DNA of 10,457 nucleotides from Syntrophaceae bacterium UBA5764 (GCA_002418825.1 DIEW01000013.1:1-10457); one strand, 5' to 3'. Counted from the first letter of the stretch, positions 1 to 7,182 are shown. Numbers and translations are program-made. Notes: generated by a model not told the origin, from the letters alone.

Positions 1-77
1 GGCATCCCCCGCGGCAAGGCCGCCGGCTTCACTCGGCGGATCGAACAGGCGCCGTGCGCCATGCACGCAAGGCGTCG
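1..77. other. GC-rich stretch after btuB, no identifiable gene
   Basis: Very GC-rich sequence (46 of the first 60 bases are G or C) downstream of the receptor stop. On the minus strand a frame opens at an ATG at 63..61 and stays open to the window edge (about 20 codons), but no Shine-Dalgarno sequence precedes it and the peptide is not recognisable. It could be the start of a downstream gene or simply spacer. There are short GC hairpins, for example GCGGC-AAG-GCCGC near 11-23, but no T-run, so I do not call a terminator. Confidence 0.3.
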
Positions 78-2186
78 TCAAAACTCGTAAGCCACGCCCG
101 CGAAAACAGACCGTCCCGCCCCCGGATAGCCGCACAGCGTGCTCTTGAGGGTGGTCTGATCGGTAAAGGATCCCAGACGCGTATCGTAATCCCGGTCGAA
201 CAGGTTGTGGCCCGCCAGTGTCAGGACCCAGTGCCCGCCCAGACGCTGTTCGAGTTTCAGATCCGCCGTCCAGTAGGAACGGAGGGCATGGATGACGGTT
301 TCGGTATCGGGATAGGTGGTGGTCTCCGTATTGTAAACGAGCCGGTCGCTCACGTATCGGACCGTTGCCGTCGCAGTCAGTCCGAAGCGGCTCCTGTACG
401 TGAGGTCGCCCTTGAACTGATGCTCCGGCGTCATGGCGGCACGCCGGGTGGCCATGGTGTACCGGAAATCCGGGGCGATGAACGGCGGCCATCCATAGTC
501 CTGTTTCATATAGGCGCGGTTTTCCTCTTCCGCATCCAGATAGGTGTAGCCCAGGGCCAGCGTCAGGTCGAAAAAGGGTCCGATCCTGACCCCCGCCTCG
601 AGGCCGTCCGCCCGATAGTCCGCCAGATTCATGGGGCTCCAGACGCCCTGCGAATCCGGTTCCCACTGGATCTTGTCCTCCACCTTCCAATGAAAATACG
701 ACAGGCTTACGAACACCTTGTCGTTCAGCAGGGACTGTTCGAACGTCACATCGGTATGCCAGCCCGTTTCGGGCTTCAGGTCGGCGTTGCCCCGGGTATA
801 CGGATCGGCCGGCCAGTACAGGTCGTTGGGGGTGGGGGCCAGGAAATGTTTTCCATGGTTGATCTTCAGGGCCGTCGCCTCGCTGAGATTGACGATCAGG
901 CCGAAGAGGGGCAGGGTTTCCGAGCCGAAGGTCGAGTGGTTTTCGTGCCGGAAACCGGCCAGCACTTTCCAGTAGCGCGACGGCCGGTATTCTGCCTCTG
1001 TAAAGAGGCCTTTCGTATGGAGGCCGGCATCATGGGCCGTTTCGACGGTTCGAAGGCCGGCGGTGTCCAGATCGAAATTGTCATTCTTCCAGTTGAAATC
1101 CTTGTACTCGCCGCCCAGCAGCAGTTTGGCGCCCGCAAAGGGATAAACGTCCACATGTCCGTCCGCGCCCAGCACCCGGTTGGTCACCCAGTTTTCGTCC
1201 CCCGATCCGTTGAAGGCGTACCGTTGAACGTTGTGATTTTCCGTGTTCGTGTAATGCCCCTTGAAGTCATAGCCGAGCCATGGGGCGGGTTTTCCCTTGA
1301 CCTCGAGCACGATGCGGCCGTCCTTGTCGCCGCTGCGATCCAGCAGGGTGGCCGCGTCACGATTGTAGAACGTCTCCGTGCCGATGGCGTAGGTCCCCGT
1401 GCCGGCAGGCGGTTCGACGCCGGGCATCCCATACTTCCGGTGAAGGTAATCACCGTAGAAACGGACATTCATCCCGTCTTTCCTGTCCAGAACCAGCGTG
1501 AGCGATACATCGCTCTGCCTGAGATCGCTGTTGTCCCGGAAGCCGTCGGTTTCCGTTCTGCCGGCGGTCAGGTAATATCCGAAATCCCCGACGACGAACA
1601 TCCCGTTTTCCGCCGCCACCCGCCAGGTCCCCTGGGAACCGTAGCCGGCGCCGATTTTCAGGTCCTTTTTGTCTCTCCGGGGTCCCTTCGTCAGGAGATT
1701 GACGGTTCCGGCCATGGCGCCCGACCCGTAGAGGAGAGAACCGGACCCCTTGACGACTTCGATGCGCTCGATGGCGTCGATGGGAAGCCTGCCCACGTCC
1801 GCGACGCCCAGGGAGGGGGAGTTGACGGGGACGCCGTTGATCAAGACCTGCGTGGCGTTTCCCCGCATGCCGCGGATATGGATTTCCTGGGAGGCGCCGC
1901 CGTAATTCCCGTAGGTCTGCCAGTCGATCCCCGGCTCATTGGCCAGCAGTTCCCCGATCGTTCTTGCGCCGGAGGATTGAATGTCCCGGGAGTCGAGGAT
2001 GAGAACCGCATTGGGGACATCCTTCCGTTTCGCCGGGGTCTTCGTGGCGGTCACCACCACCTCCTCCAGCGTGATCGCCGCCTCCGGAGCTTCGGCCGCC
2101 GTGGCGGCAGACCAACCTGGGTCGGGGCCGAGCATCGCCCCCGACAAAAAAGATAACATCACAAGCCACGTTAACCGGATCCTCAT
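78..2186 (-). CDS. btuB: TonB-dependent outer-membrane receptor, BtuB-like (cobalamin/corrinoid)
   Basis: A 702-residue outer-membrane transporter that takes up its ligand using energy from TonB-ExbBD. Residues 1 to about 31 form a Sec signal peptide. A TonB-box-like segment follows (EEVVVTATKT, about 41-50), then a plug domain with the usual landmarks: an IRGMRG stretch, VLINGVPVN, and IERIEVVKGSGSLLYGSGAMAGTVN. The remainder is beta-barrel-like with many aromatic-rich alternating strands and ends in a terminal Phe (VAYEF), as outer-membrane barrels do. E. coli BtuB has about 614 residues, so this one has longer loops. The ATG at 2186 is chosen because AAGGAG lies at 2201..2196 with 9 nt spacing and a signal peptide starts there. 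The cobalamin riboswitch directly upstream is the main reason for assigning cobalamin or a related corrinoid. The segment is clearly more GC-rich than the rest of the window, which suggests a different origin. A siderophore receptor would be the alternative from protein sequence alone. Confidence 0.9.
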   Translation of the reverse strand: MRIRLTWLVMLSFLSGAMLGPDPGWSAATAAEAPEAAITLEEVVVTATKTPAKRKDVPNAVLILDSRDIQSSGARTIGELLANEPGIDWQTYGNYGGASQEIHIRGMRGNATQVLINGVPVNSPSLGVADVGRLPIDAIERIEVVKGSGSLLYGSGAMAGTVNLLTKGPRRDKKDLKIGAGYGSQGTWRVAAENGMFVVGDFGYYLTAGRTETDGFRDNSDLRQSDVSLTLVLDRKDGMNVRFYGDYLHRKYGMPGVEPPAGTGTYAIGTETFYNRDAATLLDRSGDKDGRIVLEVKGKPAPWLGYDFKGHYTNTENHNVQRYAFNGSGDENWVTNRVLGADGHVDVYPFAGAKLLLGGEYKDFNWKNDNFDLDTAGLRTVETAHDAGLHTKGLFTEAEYRPSRYWKVLAGFRHENHSTFGSETLPLFGLIVNLSEATALKINHGKHFLAPTPNDLYWPADPYTRGNADLKPETGWHTDVTFEQSLLNDKVFVSLSYFHWKVEDKIQWEPDSQGVWSPMNLADYRADGLEAGVRIGPFFDLTLALGYTYLDAEEENRAYMKQDYGWPPFIAPDFRYTMATRRAAMTPEHQFKGDLTYRSRFGLTATATVRYVSDRLVYNTETTTYPDTETVIHALRSYWTADLKLEQRLGGHWVLTLAGHNLFDRDYDTRLGSFTDQTTLKSTLCGYPGAGRSVFAGVAYEF

Positions 2187-2195
2187 GGAACGTCT

Positions 2196-2214
2196 CTCCT
2201 TTCCCCCGCGGGAA
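2196..2214 (-). promoter_or_regulatory. btuB ribosome binding site with adjacent hairpin (possible expression platform)
   Basis: On the minus strand AAGGAG (2201..2196) is a strong Shine-Dalgarno sequence 9 nt before the ATG at 2186. Immediately 5' of it, and sharing its first bases, is a small perfect hairpin: TTCCC (2214..2210) pairs with GGGAA (2205..2201) across a 4-nt loop. With no T-run between the B12 box and the start codon, a translational mechanism seems more likely than termination. That is inferred from layout only. Confidence 0.45.
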
Positions 2215-2234
2215 TCGAGTCGCTGGCCTGCGGC

Positions 2235-2371
2235 GGCGTCTCCTGGCTCGTGGCGTCCTACTGTCCGCGCCTTCCGGGTTCAACCGCGAACCCGTGGCCT
2301 CGTGCGGAGGTCGTTCCACTTACAGTTGCGGGGCAGCGCCGGATTTTGACCGGCTTCCTTGTTTGGACACT
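2235..2371 (-). ncRNA. Cobalamin (B12) riboswitch
   Basis: This cis-acting RNA binds adenosylcobalamin or a related cobalamin and lowers expression of the downstream gene. Read on the minus strand, the family's conserved core is present in order: GGAAGCCGGT followed by ATCCGGC as a hairpin (2358..2338), GCCCCGCAACTGTAAG (2334..2319), CCCGGAAGGCG (2278..2268) and the B12 box GCCAGGAGAC (2247..2238). The outer P1 stem can form between GTGTC (2370..2366) and GACGC (2240..2236), which sets the limits. The btuB start codon lies about 50 nt downstream. The 5' end begins only 6 nt after the stop codon of the ABC ATPase gene, so there is no room for a separate promoter between them except inside the ATPase coding sequence. 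The element therefore probably acts inside a polycistronic message and regulates only btuB. Confidence 0.93.
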
Positions 2372-2376
2372 CTGAT

Positions 2377-3153
2377 TCAGGTTAGCAATGTCATTCTGGG
2401 AGACGCGTTTTGCGGATGCGCATCCACCAGAACATCGACCTCGTAAACCTCCTTCATATTTCGCGCGGAAATAACTTCCGCGGGATTTCCTATAGCATAA
2501 ATTTTTCCGCAGTAAAGCAAAATTATTTTATCCGCGTTTTGCGCGGCGAGATTTATATCGTGGGTGACAAAAACAATCGCCAGGCCGTCATCACGGTTTA
2601 ACTGTTTGAGCAAGGTCAGAAAACGCAGTTGATGCTTCAAATCCAAGAATGCCGTGCTTTCATCCAAAAGCAACACTTCCGGCTTCTGCGCCAGCGCCCG
2701 GGCAATCAATACGCGCTGGCGTTCTCCGGCGCTTAATTCATTGAATCTGCGACGCGCGAAGTCAAGGGTATCGGTTTTCTCCATTGCTTCCTGAACAATT
2801 TTGTAATCTTCCTTGTTTTCAAAACGGTAATTGCCCAGATGCGGAAACCTGCCCATCAAAACAATTTCCTCGACAAAAAACGGGAAAACGGCAGGTGTCT
2901 CCTGCGGCACAATCGCCACCTTTCGCGCGATTTCTTTGCGCGCGTATCGGAAAGTGTTTTTCTCCCCGACATGCATTTCTCCGCTATCCGGCAAAAGCGA
3001 CCCGTTGATTAATTTCAGAAGCGTCGTTTTGCCTGACCCGTTCGGACCGATAATCGCCGTCATTTGCTCTCTATCCACGACAAAAGATACTTCTTCAATA
3101 ACCGCTTTTTCGGCATAGCTAAAATTTATTTTTTGAGCGCGAATTACCGGCAT
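2377..3153 (-). CDS. ABC transporter ATP-binding protein, BtuD/FecE type
   Basis: A 258-residue cytoplasmic ATPase that powers the adjacent FecCD permease. All nucleotide-binding motifs are visible: Walker A GPNGSGKT (36-43), Q-loop Gln84 in VPQ, signature LSAGE (140-144), Walker B VLLLDE (160-165) and the switch His198 in VTHD. Walker B is followed by Ser-Thr instead of the common Pro-Thr, a mild variation. The C-terminus ends with a VDVLVDAHPQ segment as in iron-siderophore/cobalamin importers, so the protein looks complete. The ATG at 3153 is chosen over the upstream in-frame codon at 3204 because an AGGAAAGG Shine-Dalgarno sits about 9 nt before it and the Pfam-typical N-terminus starts there. 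The permease stop (3158..3156) lies 2 nt before this start, so the two are translationally coupled. Cobalamin as substrate is inferred from the btuB and riboswitch neighbours; haem or an iron chelate is possible. Confidence 0.92.
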   Translation of the reverse strand: MPVIRAQKINFSYAEKAVIEEVSFVVDREQMTAIIGPNGSGKTTLLKLINGSLLPDSGEMHVGEKNTFRYARKEIARKVAIVPQETPAVFPFFVEEIVLMGRFPHLGNYRFENKEDYKIVQEAMEKTDTLDFARRRFNELSAGERQRVLIARALAQKPEVLLLDESTAFLDLKHQLRFLTLLKQLNRDDGLAIVFVTHDINLAAQNADKIILLYCGKIYAIGNPAEVISARNMKEVYEVDVLVDAHPQNASPRMTLLT

Positions 3154-3155
3154 GA

Positions 3156-4130
3156 TTATAGACCTTTCCTTTTCAGGAGAAAAACAAAGTACGGCGCGCC
3201 GCACAGCGCGGTAATAACACCTACCGGCAGTTCTGCCGGCGTCAATATTACTCTGGCTACAGTATCGGCAAGAACCAGAAAAGACGCGCCAAAAAGAGCA
3301 GATGTAGGTAAAAGCAGACGATGGTCTGAGCCAAATATGAGGCGCATCATGTGCGGCACTATAATACCGATGAAACCGATAATCCCTGCCAGGGACACAA
3401 CCACAGAAATAATCAGAGAGGTAAGAACAAGCAGCCAGGGTTTTGTCCTTTCGAGATCCACGCCCAGATGCAGCGCCGTTTCCTCACCCTGCACGATTAA
3501 GTTAAGTTTCCGCGCCTGCCCGTATAGGAGGATAAAACCAACTATTAGACAAAATGCCGCCACGCCGATTTCCGACAGAGAAGCGCGCGATAAATCCCCC
3601 ATCAACCAGAAGGTTATGGAATGCAATTCCAGGCTGTCAACAATGGAAAGAAAAAAAAGAATGGCCGCGGAAAAAAAAGCGTTAATAACGACTCCGATGA
3701 GCAACAGCGTGTTATCAGTCAGCGCTCCCTTCGCGCCACCGGCGACAATAAATAATAAAAATACTGTAATCAGCGCGCCGCAAAAAGCCAGAAGAGGAAT
3801 GCCCAGATAAAACGAACCGGCACCGCTGACAATTCCGATAATCGCCCCCAATGCTGAACCGCCGGATATACCCAAGATGTAGGGATCGGCCAGTGGATTG
3901 CGCAAAAGCGCCTGAAAAACAACTCCGCCAAGGGAAAGCACCGCACCGACAACCCCGGCAAATAAAATCCGCGGCAAGCGCACGGAAAAAATTATTAACT
4001 CTTCCTGGGATTCTATAGATACTTTGCCGGTCAGGACTTTGCCCAAAAACCTCAGCAGCGCGCCTGCGTCAATGTGGACACTGCCCAGGGCAAGCGAAAC
4101 AAAGCACAAAACAAAAAACAGGAAAAGCAT
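3156..4130 (-). CDS. ABC transporter permease, FecCD/BtuC family
   Basis: An inner-membrane permease of the BtuCD/FhuB/FecCD type II importer family, about 324 residues from the ATG at 4130, with roughly nine or ten hydrophobic segments. Family landmarks are RLPR (51-54), NPLADPYILG (78-87) followed by a GGSALG turn, a WLMGDL segment mid-protein, the coupling region around GIIGFIGIIVPHMMR, and the C-terminal ELPVGVITALCGAPYF. It would form the cobalamin or chelate channel with the ATPase encoded next. The ATG at 4130 has no Shine-Dalgarno and gives a short first membrane helix. The frame stays open 16 codons further upstream to an ATT at 4178, placed 8 nt after a perfect GGAGG, so the true product may be about 340 residues (listed separately). 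The conventional ATG is reported here as the safe minimum. Substrate is inferred from context. Confidence 0.9.
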   Translation of the reverse strand: MLFLFFVLCFVSLALGSVHIDAGALLRFLGKVLTGKVSIESQEELIIFSVRLPRILFAGVVGAVLSLGGVVFQALLRNPLADPYILGISGGSALGAIIGIVSGAGSFYLGIPLLAFCGALITVFLLFIVAGGAKGALTDNTLLLIGVVINAFFSAAILFFLSIVDSLELHSITFWLMGDLSRASLSEIGVAAFCLIVGFILLYGQARKLNLIVQGEETALHLGVDLERTKPWLLVLTSLIISVVVSLAGIIGFIGIIVPHMMRLIFGSDHRLLLPTSALFGASFLVLADTVARVILTPAELPVGVITALCGAPYFVFLLKRKGL

Positions 4131-4175
4131 AAAGGCGCTGATGTTCAGTACCCGTAATGAAGTTACCCGGCGGTA

Positions 4176-4191
4176 AATAGTTATTACCTCC
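4176..4191 (-). promoter_or_regulatory. Strong Shine-Dalgarno with candidate AUU start for the permease
   Basis: On the minus strand GGAGG (4191..4187) is followed after 8 nt by ATT (4178..4176), in frame with the permease ATG at 4130 and 16 codons upstream of it. No ATG, GTG or TTG occurs in that frame between the two. Starting there adds a basic stretch (YRRVTSLRV) before the first membrane helix, as is usual in the FecCD family. The stop codon of the cytochrome b gene (4186..4184) falls inside the spacer, so the two genes would be coupled. AUU initiation is rare but known (infC). A sequencing error or mutation from ATG is the alternative. Confidence 0.5.
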
Positions 4192-4948
4192 TTTTTTCGC
4201 GCGTGCTTGGCGCGTTTTCTTGCTGAGTTTCAACTCCGGCAGCCTGCCCTGTCTTATCAATTTCCGTTCCCCCGGACTTCTGCTCAATGTCGGCAAGCCA
4301 CAACGGATGACGATGGCGGGCGTAAGCCAGGCGCACGCGGCCAGTAAAGATACCGCGCACCAGCGGCCAGTTTGGTTTAAGCGCGATCGCCGCCATGTGC
4401 GCCAGAAAAGCCAGAAAAAATAAAACAAAGAAAATATTATGAATCCACGTCGTCCATAAGACAACCGTATGCGATATATCCGGTGCGTAAATATTTTTAT
4501 AAGTTTTTACCAAACCGGAAATAATCAGCATCAAAATGCTAAAGGCCATGCCGGCGTAAGCCAGGCGCTGCTCGGGCAAATATTTGGGCATGGGCGGCTC
4601 CTCGCCGAAACCAAACATGCTTTTGATAACAGCAATGGAAGCGGAAAAATCTCCTTTGCGCGGCAGCAAACCAAATTCACCACGGGCAGTGTGATAAACC
4701 ACGTGGAAAACAGCCGCCGCGGTAAAAACCAGCGCCGCCGAATAATGCAGGTACAGCGAAGTAATAAAATCCGCCGTCCAACCCAAACCCGGAATGGTAA
4801 TAATGTAGTAGCGCTTGGCCACCGGTAATTCAAATATTCCGGTCATAAGCAAAACCAGTCCGGAGACGGCGATGGCCCAGTGTTCAATCAGTTCCACGGT
4901 ACTGTGACGAACAACAAGATTTTTTTGCGTCAGTATTTTTTCAGCCAT
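4184..4948 (-). CDS. Cytochrome b subunit, formate dehydrogenase gamma-like
   Basis: A 254-residue inner-membrane cytochrome b resembling the gamma subunit of respiratory formate dehydrogenase, which passes electrons between a periplasmic iron-sulfur subunit and the quinone pool. Four membrane segments are evident, near 20-42, 64-86, 130-148 and 168-190. Candidate haem ligands are His15 or His23 before and in helix 1, His68, His82 and His86 around helix 2, and His170 and His184 around helix 4. The family's KY.P.Q..AY segment (122-131) precedes helix 3. The C-terminal 60 residues are hydrophilic, charged and unrelated to the core. Its ATG overlaps the end of the ferredoxin gene by 8 bp (ATGGCTGA), with GAGGGGG just upstream, so the two are coupled and probably form one complex. 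No catalytic subunit is encoded nearby. Confidence 0.85.
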   Translation of the reverse strand: MAEKILTQKNLVVRHSTVELIEHWAIAVSGLVLLMTGIFELPVAKRYYIITIPGLGWTADFITSLYLHYSAALVFTAAAVFHVVYHTARGEFGLLPRKGDFSASIAVIKSMFGFGEEPPMPKYLPEQRLAYAGMAFSILMLIISGLVKTYKNIYAPDISHTVVLWTTWIHNIFFVLFFLAFLAHMAAIALKPNWPLVRGIFTGRVRLAYARHRHPLWLADIEQKSGGTEIDKTGQAAGVETQQENAPSTREKRR

Positions 4949-5954
4949 TTTCCCCCTCTTTTTTGTTCATTTTTTCCTTGCGGCGGGAAAACCATTTCCA
5001 CGCGCCTGCCGCGCCCGCCGCGGCCAGCCCCAAAACCGGCGCGGCCAAAACCATCTTTCCCAACGGGTCAGTGCCAGCCATACGGCGTGGAACATTCATT
5101 TTAATATCCGGCTGTCCCGACTTTTTAGTCATCGTTTTGTTGATTTCCTCAAAAGGAACAGGAGAGATATATAGCGTGGACGTGCCGCCATTTTGCTCCA
5201 TGCCGTATATGTAGCCTTTCATCCGGCGGACACGCTCGAGAGCCACGGCCTGAATAACTTTTTTCGCCCCAATGAGCAAAGCCTCCCGCGGGCAAGCCTC
5301 AATGCAACCCGGTAGCTGTCCCTGGTTAATGCGGTCGAAACATAAATCACATTTATACATCACGCCATTACCCATAAAGCCGGGCAAAACATGCAGATAA
5401 ATTCCCACGCCCGATTGCCGCTGAGGTATTTCCCACGGGCAGACATCTCTGCATTTCGCGCCGCCAAAGCACTGGTTCTGATTAATAACAACGGCGCCAT
5501 TTTTAAATTTATGATTGGCGGAAAAGGGGCAAATAGTCGCGCAGGGCGGATTTTCACAGTGCATGCAACGACGCGGCACATAAATTGTCTTCTTCCTGCC
5601 CGCAAAATTGACTTCTGCTCTGTGCACATAAATAAAGTTATAAGGGGTTAAGCGATCGAATACTTCCTGTTTTTTTGACCAGTCTTCAATCATTTTTCTC
5701 GGCCACGGCTCTGGAATCGGCTCAACTGGAAGGGGAATTTTATTTTTATTAATTTCCTTACAGATACTCACGCAGGCCGGAATTTTCCGGTTGACACAGC
5801 CGTCGCATAAGCTTAAATCAATGATTGTAGCCAAACCTTCACTTTTTGCCGCGTTGGCGCTTTCGGGTAAACTTATTCCGGAAAGCATGATCGCTCCTGC
5901 CGTCACCTGCAAAAAAGAGCGGCGGCTTATTTCTGTTTTATTTTTTTGATTCAT
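4941..5954 (-). CDS. Tat-exported, membrane-anchored multi-cluster 4Fe-4S ferredoxin (HybA/DmsB-like)
   Basis: A 337-residue electron-transfer subunit predicted to face the periplasm. A twin-arginine signal lies at SRRSFLQ (Arg11-Arg12) with a probable cleavage site near residue 36. Four cysteine groups follow: C50, C53, C61, C65; C130, C133, C138, C142-Pro; C162, C168, C172-Pro; and C202, C205, C217, C221-Pro. This is the order of HybA/DmsB-type subunits carrying four clusters. The third group has Gly165 where the second cysteine of CxxCxxCxxxCP is expected. A hydrophobic helix (about 301-319) followed by a basic tail anchors the C-terminus, as in HybA. The ATG at 5954 is chosen over an in-frame TTG at 5999 because GGAG lies 7 nt upstream and the Tat motif then sits close to the N-terminus. 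It overlaps the cytochrome b gene, its likely membrane partner. Confidence 0.88.
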   Translation of the reverse strand: MNQKNKTEISRRSFLQVTAGAIMLSGISLPESANAAKSEGLATIIDLSLCDGCVNRKIPACVSICKEINKNKIPLPVEPIPEPWPRKMIEDWSKKQEVFDRLTPYNFIYVHRAEVNFAGRKKTIYVPRRCMHCENPPCATICPFSANHKFKNGAVVINQNQCFGGAKCRDVCPWEIPQRQSGVGIYLHVLPGFMGNGVMYKCDLCFDRINQGQLPGCIEACPREALLIGAKKVIQAVALERVRRMKGYIYGMEQNGGTSTLYISPVPFEEINKTMTKKSGQPDIKMNVPRRMAGTDPLGKMVLAAPVLGLAAAGAAGAWKWFSRRKEKMNKKEGENG

Positions 5955-5988
5955 AATGTTTCTCCAGCCTTGATGTAAGGATAAATCA

Positions 5989-7182
5989 TTATTTCTCAAT
6001 TTTATTTACGCGTATTTTATAAGCGTTACCGATTTTTTCCACAAGTCTTATTTCCATGCCGTTTTCCTTATCCGTAAACACCGGTTTACCCGGTAAATCA
6101 AACGCGGCACCCTGCAAATAAGGAACAGACGGGTCCGCATCCCTTAATTTTACCGGTGCGAGCCCGTAGCGGCACTCTCTGACTCTGTCGTCCGCGTACA
6201 TGATCAGAACGCCGTGCCCGGGCAGATAGGGATCAAAAGCGCCCAGCGGCTGGCGGTTTTCAACAAGATAAAAAGTTGTTTCTGTAAGCGGTATCTTTAT
6301 TACCAGCGTGTCGGCGTAACCATCTTCCAGGGGACCAAGAACAATTTCACTCGCTTGCTTGGGCTCCACAACTTTTATTTTTTCCGGCGCGATCCAGCCT
6401 AATCTCATTTTTGTCCAGGAAGAAATCCCCGGCGGCGGAAGATGTCGTTGATATGAGTGACAGGACATGGGGTCCCAATAACCCATATTAATCAGCGCCC
6501 TGGCCCAACCGGTAAAAAGCGTTGGATTTTTCGCCTGTATGTCATGATCATAAAGGCAGGGCACCATTCTTCTGCCGTCGCGCACGCCGCCCCAAACATG
6601 CGCTATGTCATGAAAAAGCGTGCCGAGATGCGCCTGAAAAGTAAAAATAGCCACGCCGCCCGGCACAACCTGTCCTTTCTTTTTTGTTTTGAAAACAGTT
6701 TCCTGCGACCAGCCCAGCATTCCCGGGTAACCGCAAAGTCCGATCATCCCGTATTCCTCAAACTTCGCGCTGAGAAATAAAACGATAAACGAATAACGGG
6801 AAAAGTCATTTCGTTCATCGGCCGCGTCAATCGCATCCTGTATCAGTTTGACGACACGAGATTTATCGACGGCAAGATTGGCATCCGATATCGAATACTG
6901 TCCGATGGGATCCGGAAGTTTGTGCCAGCCGGTAAAATCAAATTCCGCGCACACTTTGCCGTAAGACATTTCGCGCACATAATTATCCAGTTGCCTGAAG
7001 CGGTCGCGAACAAAGTAATCATCAACTTTAGGCGTGACATATGGAAACTCAATAAGGATAACCAGACCCTTCTTTTTTTCACAATAAGTATTTTTCCCCG
7101 TATCCGGTGCCGCTGTTGTCACCAAAATAACGGAGATGGCCAGAAAGGCAAAAATGCTTGGATAAACTTTCATATTAGACAT
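5989..7182 (-). CDS. Secreted M6 (immune inhibitor A)-like metalloprotease-fold protein, altered active site
   Basis: A protein of about 397 residues with an N-terminal signal peptide (hydrophobic core FAFLAISVILVTTAA) and similarity to the M6 peptidase domain. Supporting segments are GLVILIEFPY near the start, the YVREMSYGKV segment, the zinc-site region HDIAHVWGG (His191, Asp192, His195) with Asp202 nearby, the WDPMSCH Met-turn (Met239), and PPGISSWTKMRLGWI, which matches the P...W.K..LGW pattern after it. In active M6 enzymes the second residue is Glu (HExxH), here Asp, so zinc binding may persist while catalysis is weakened or lost. The long propeptide and C-terminal domains of M6 proteases are absent. 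The ATG at 7182 has GGGAG 8 nt upstream; a GTG three codons earlier overlaps that site. It precedes the ferredoxin gene by 34 bp. Role is unknown; it may be a periplasmic accessory of the redox or uptake genes that follow. Confidence 0.8.
   Translation of the reverse strand: MSNMKVYPSIFAFLAISVILVTTAAPDTGKNTYCEKKKGLVILIEFPYVTPKVDDYFVRDRFRQLDNYVREMSYGKVCAEFDFTGWHKLPDPIGQYSISDANLAVDKSRVVKLIQDAIDAADERNDFSRYSFIVLFLSAKFEEYGMIGLCGYPGMLGWSQETVFKTKKKGQVVPGGVAIFTFQAHLGTLFHDIAHVWGGVRDGRRMVPCLYDHDIQAKNPTLFTGWARALINMGYWDPMSCHSYQRHLPPPGISSWTKMRLGWIAPEKIKVVEPKQASEIVLGPLEDGYADTLVIKIPLTETTFYLVENRQPLGAFDPYLPGHGVLIMYADDRVRECRYGLAPVKLRDADPSVPYLQGAAFDLPGKPVFTDKENGMEIRLVEKIGNAYKIRVNKIEK

Noticed and set aside
11..23. 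GC hairpin downstream of btuB as a terminator
   Set aside because: It is a 5-bp stem with no following U-tract, and such stems are expected by chance in this GC-rich stretch.
54..2156. 700-codon open frame on the plus strand
   Set aside because: It lies exactly antisense to the btuB-like gene. Its product is Val/Arg/Gly/Pro-rich with no recognisable domain, and GC-rich codon usage on the opposite strand explains the lack of stops.
1936..2319. Minus-strand 127-codon frame crossing the riboswitch and the btuB start
   Set aside because: It overlaps the conserved riboswitch core and the btuB N-terminus in another frame, and its product is low-complexity and Arg-rich.
3064..3810. 248-codon open frame on the plus strand
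   Set aside because: It is antisense to the FecCD permease, whose family motifs are unmistakable; the plus-strand product has no domain or ribosome binding site.
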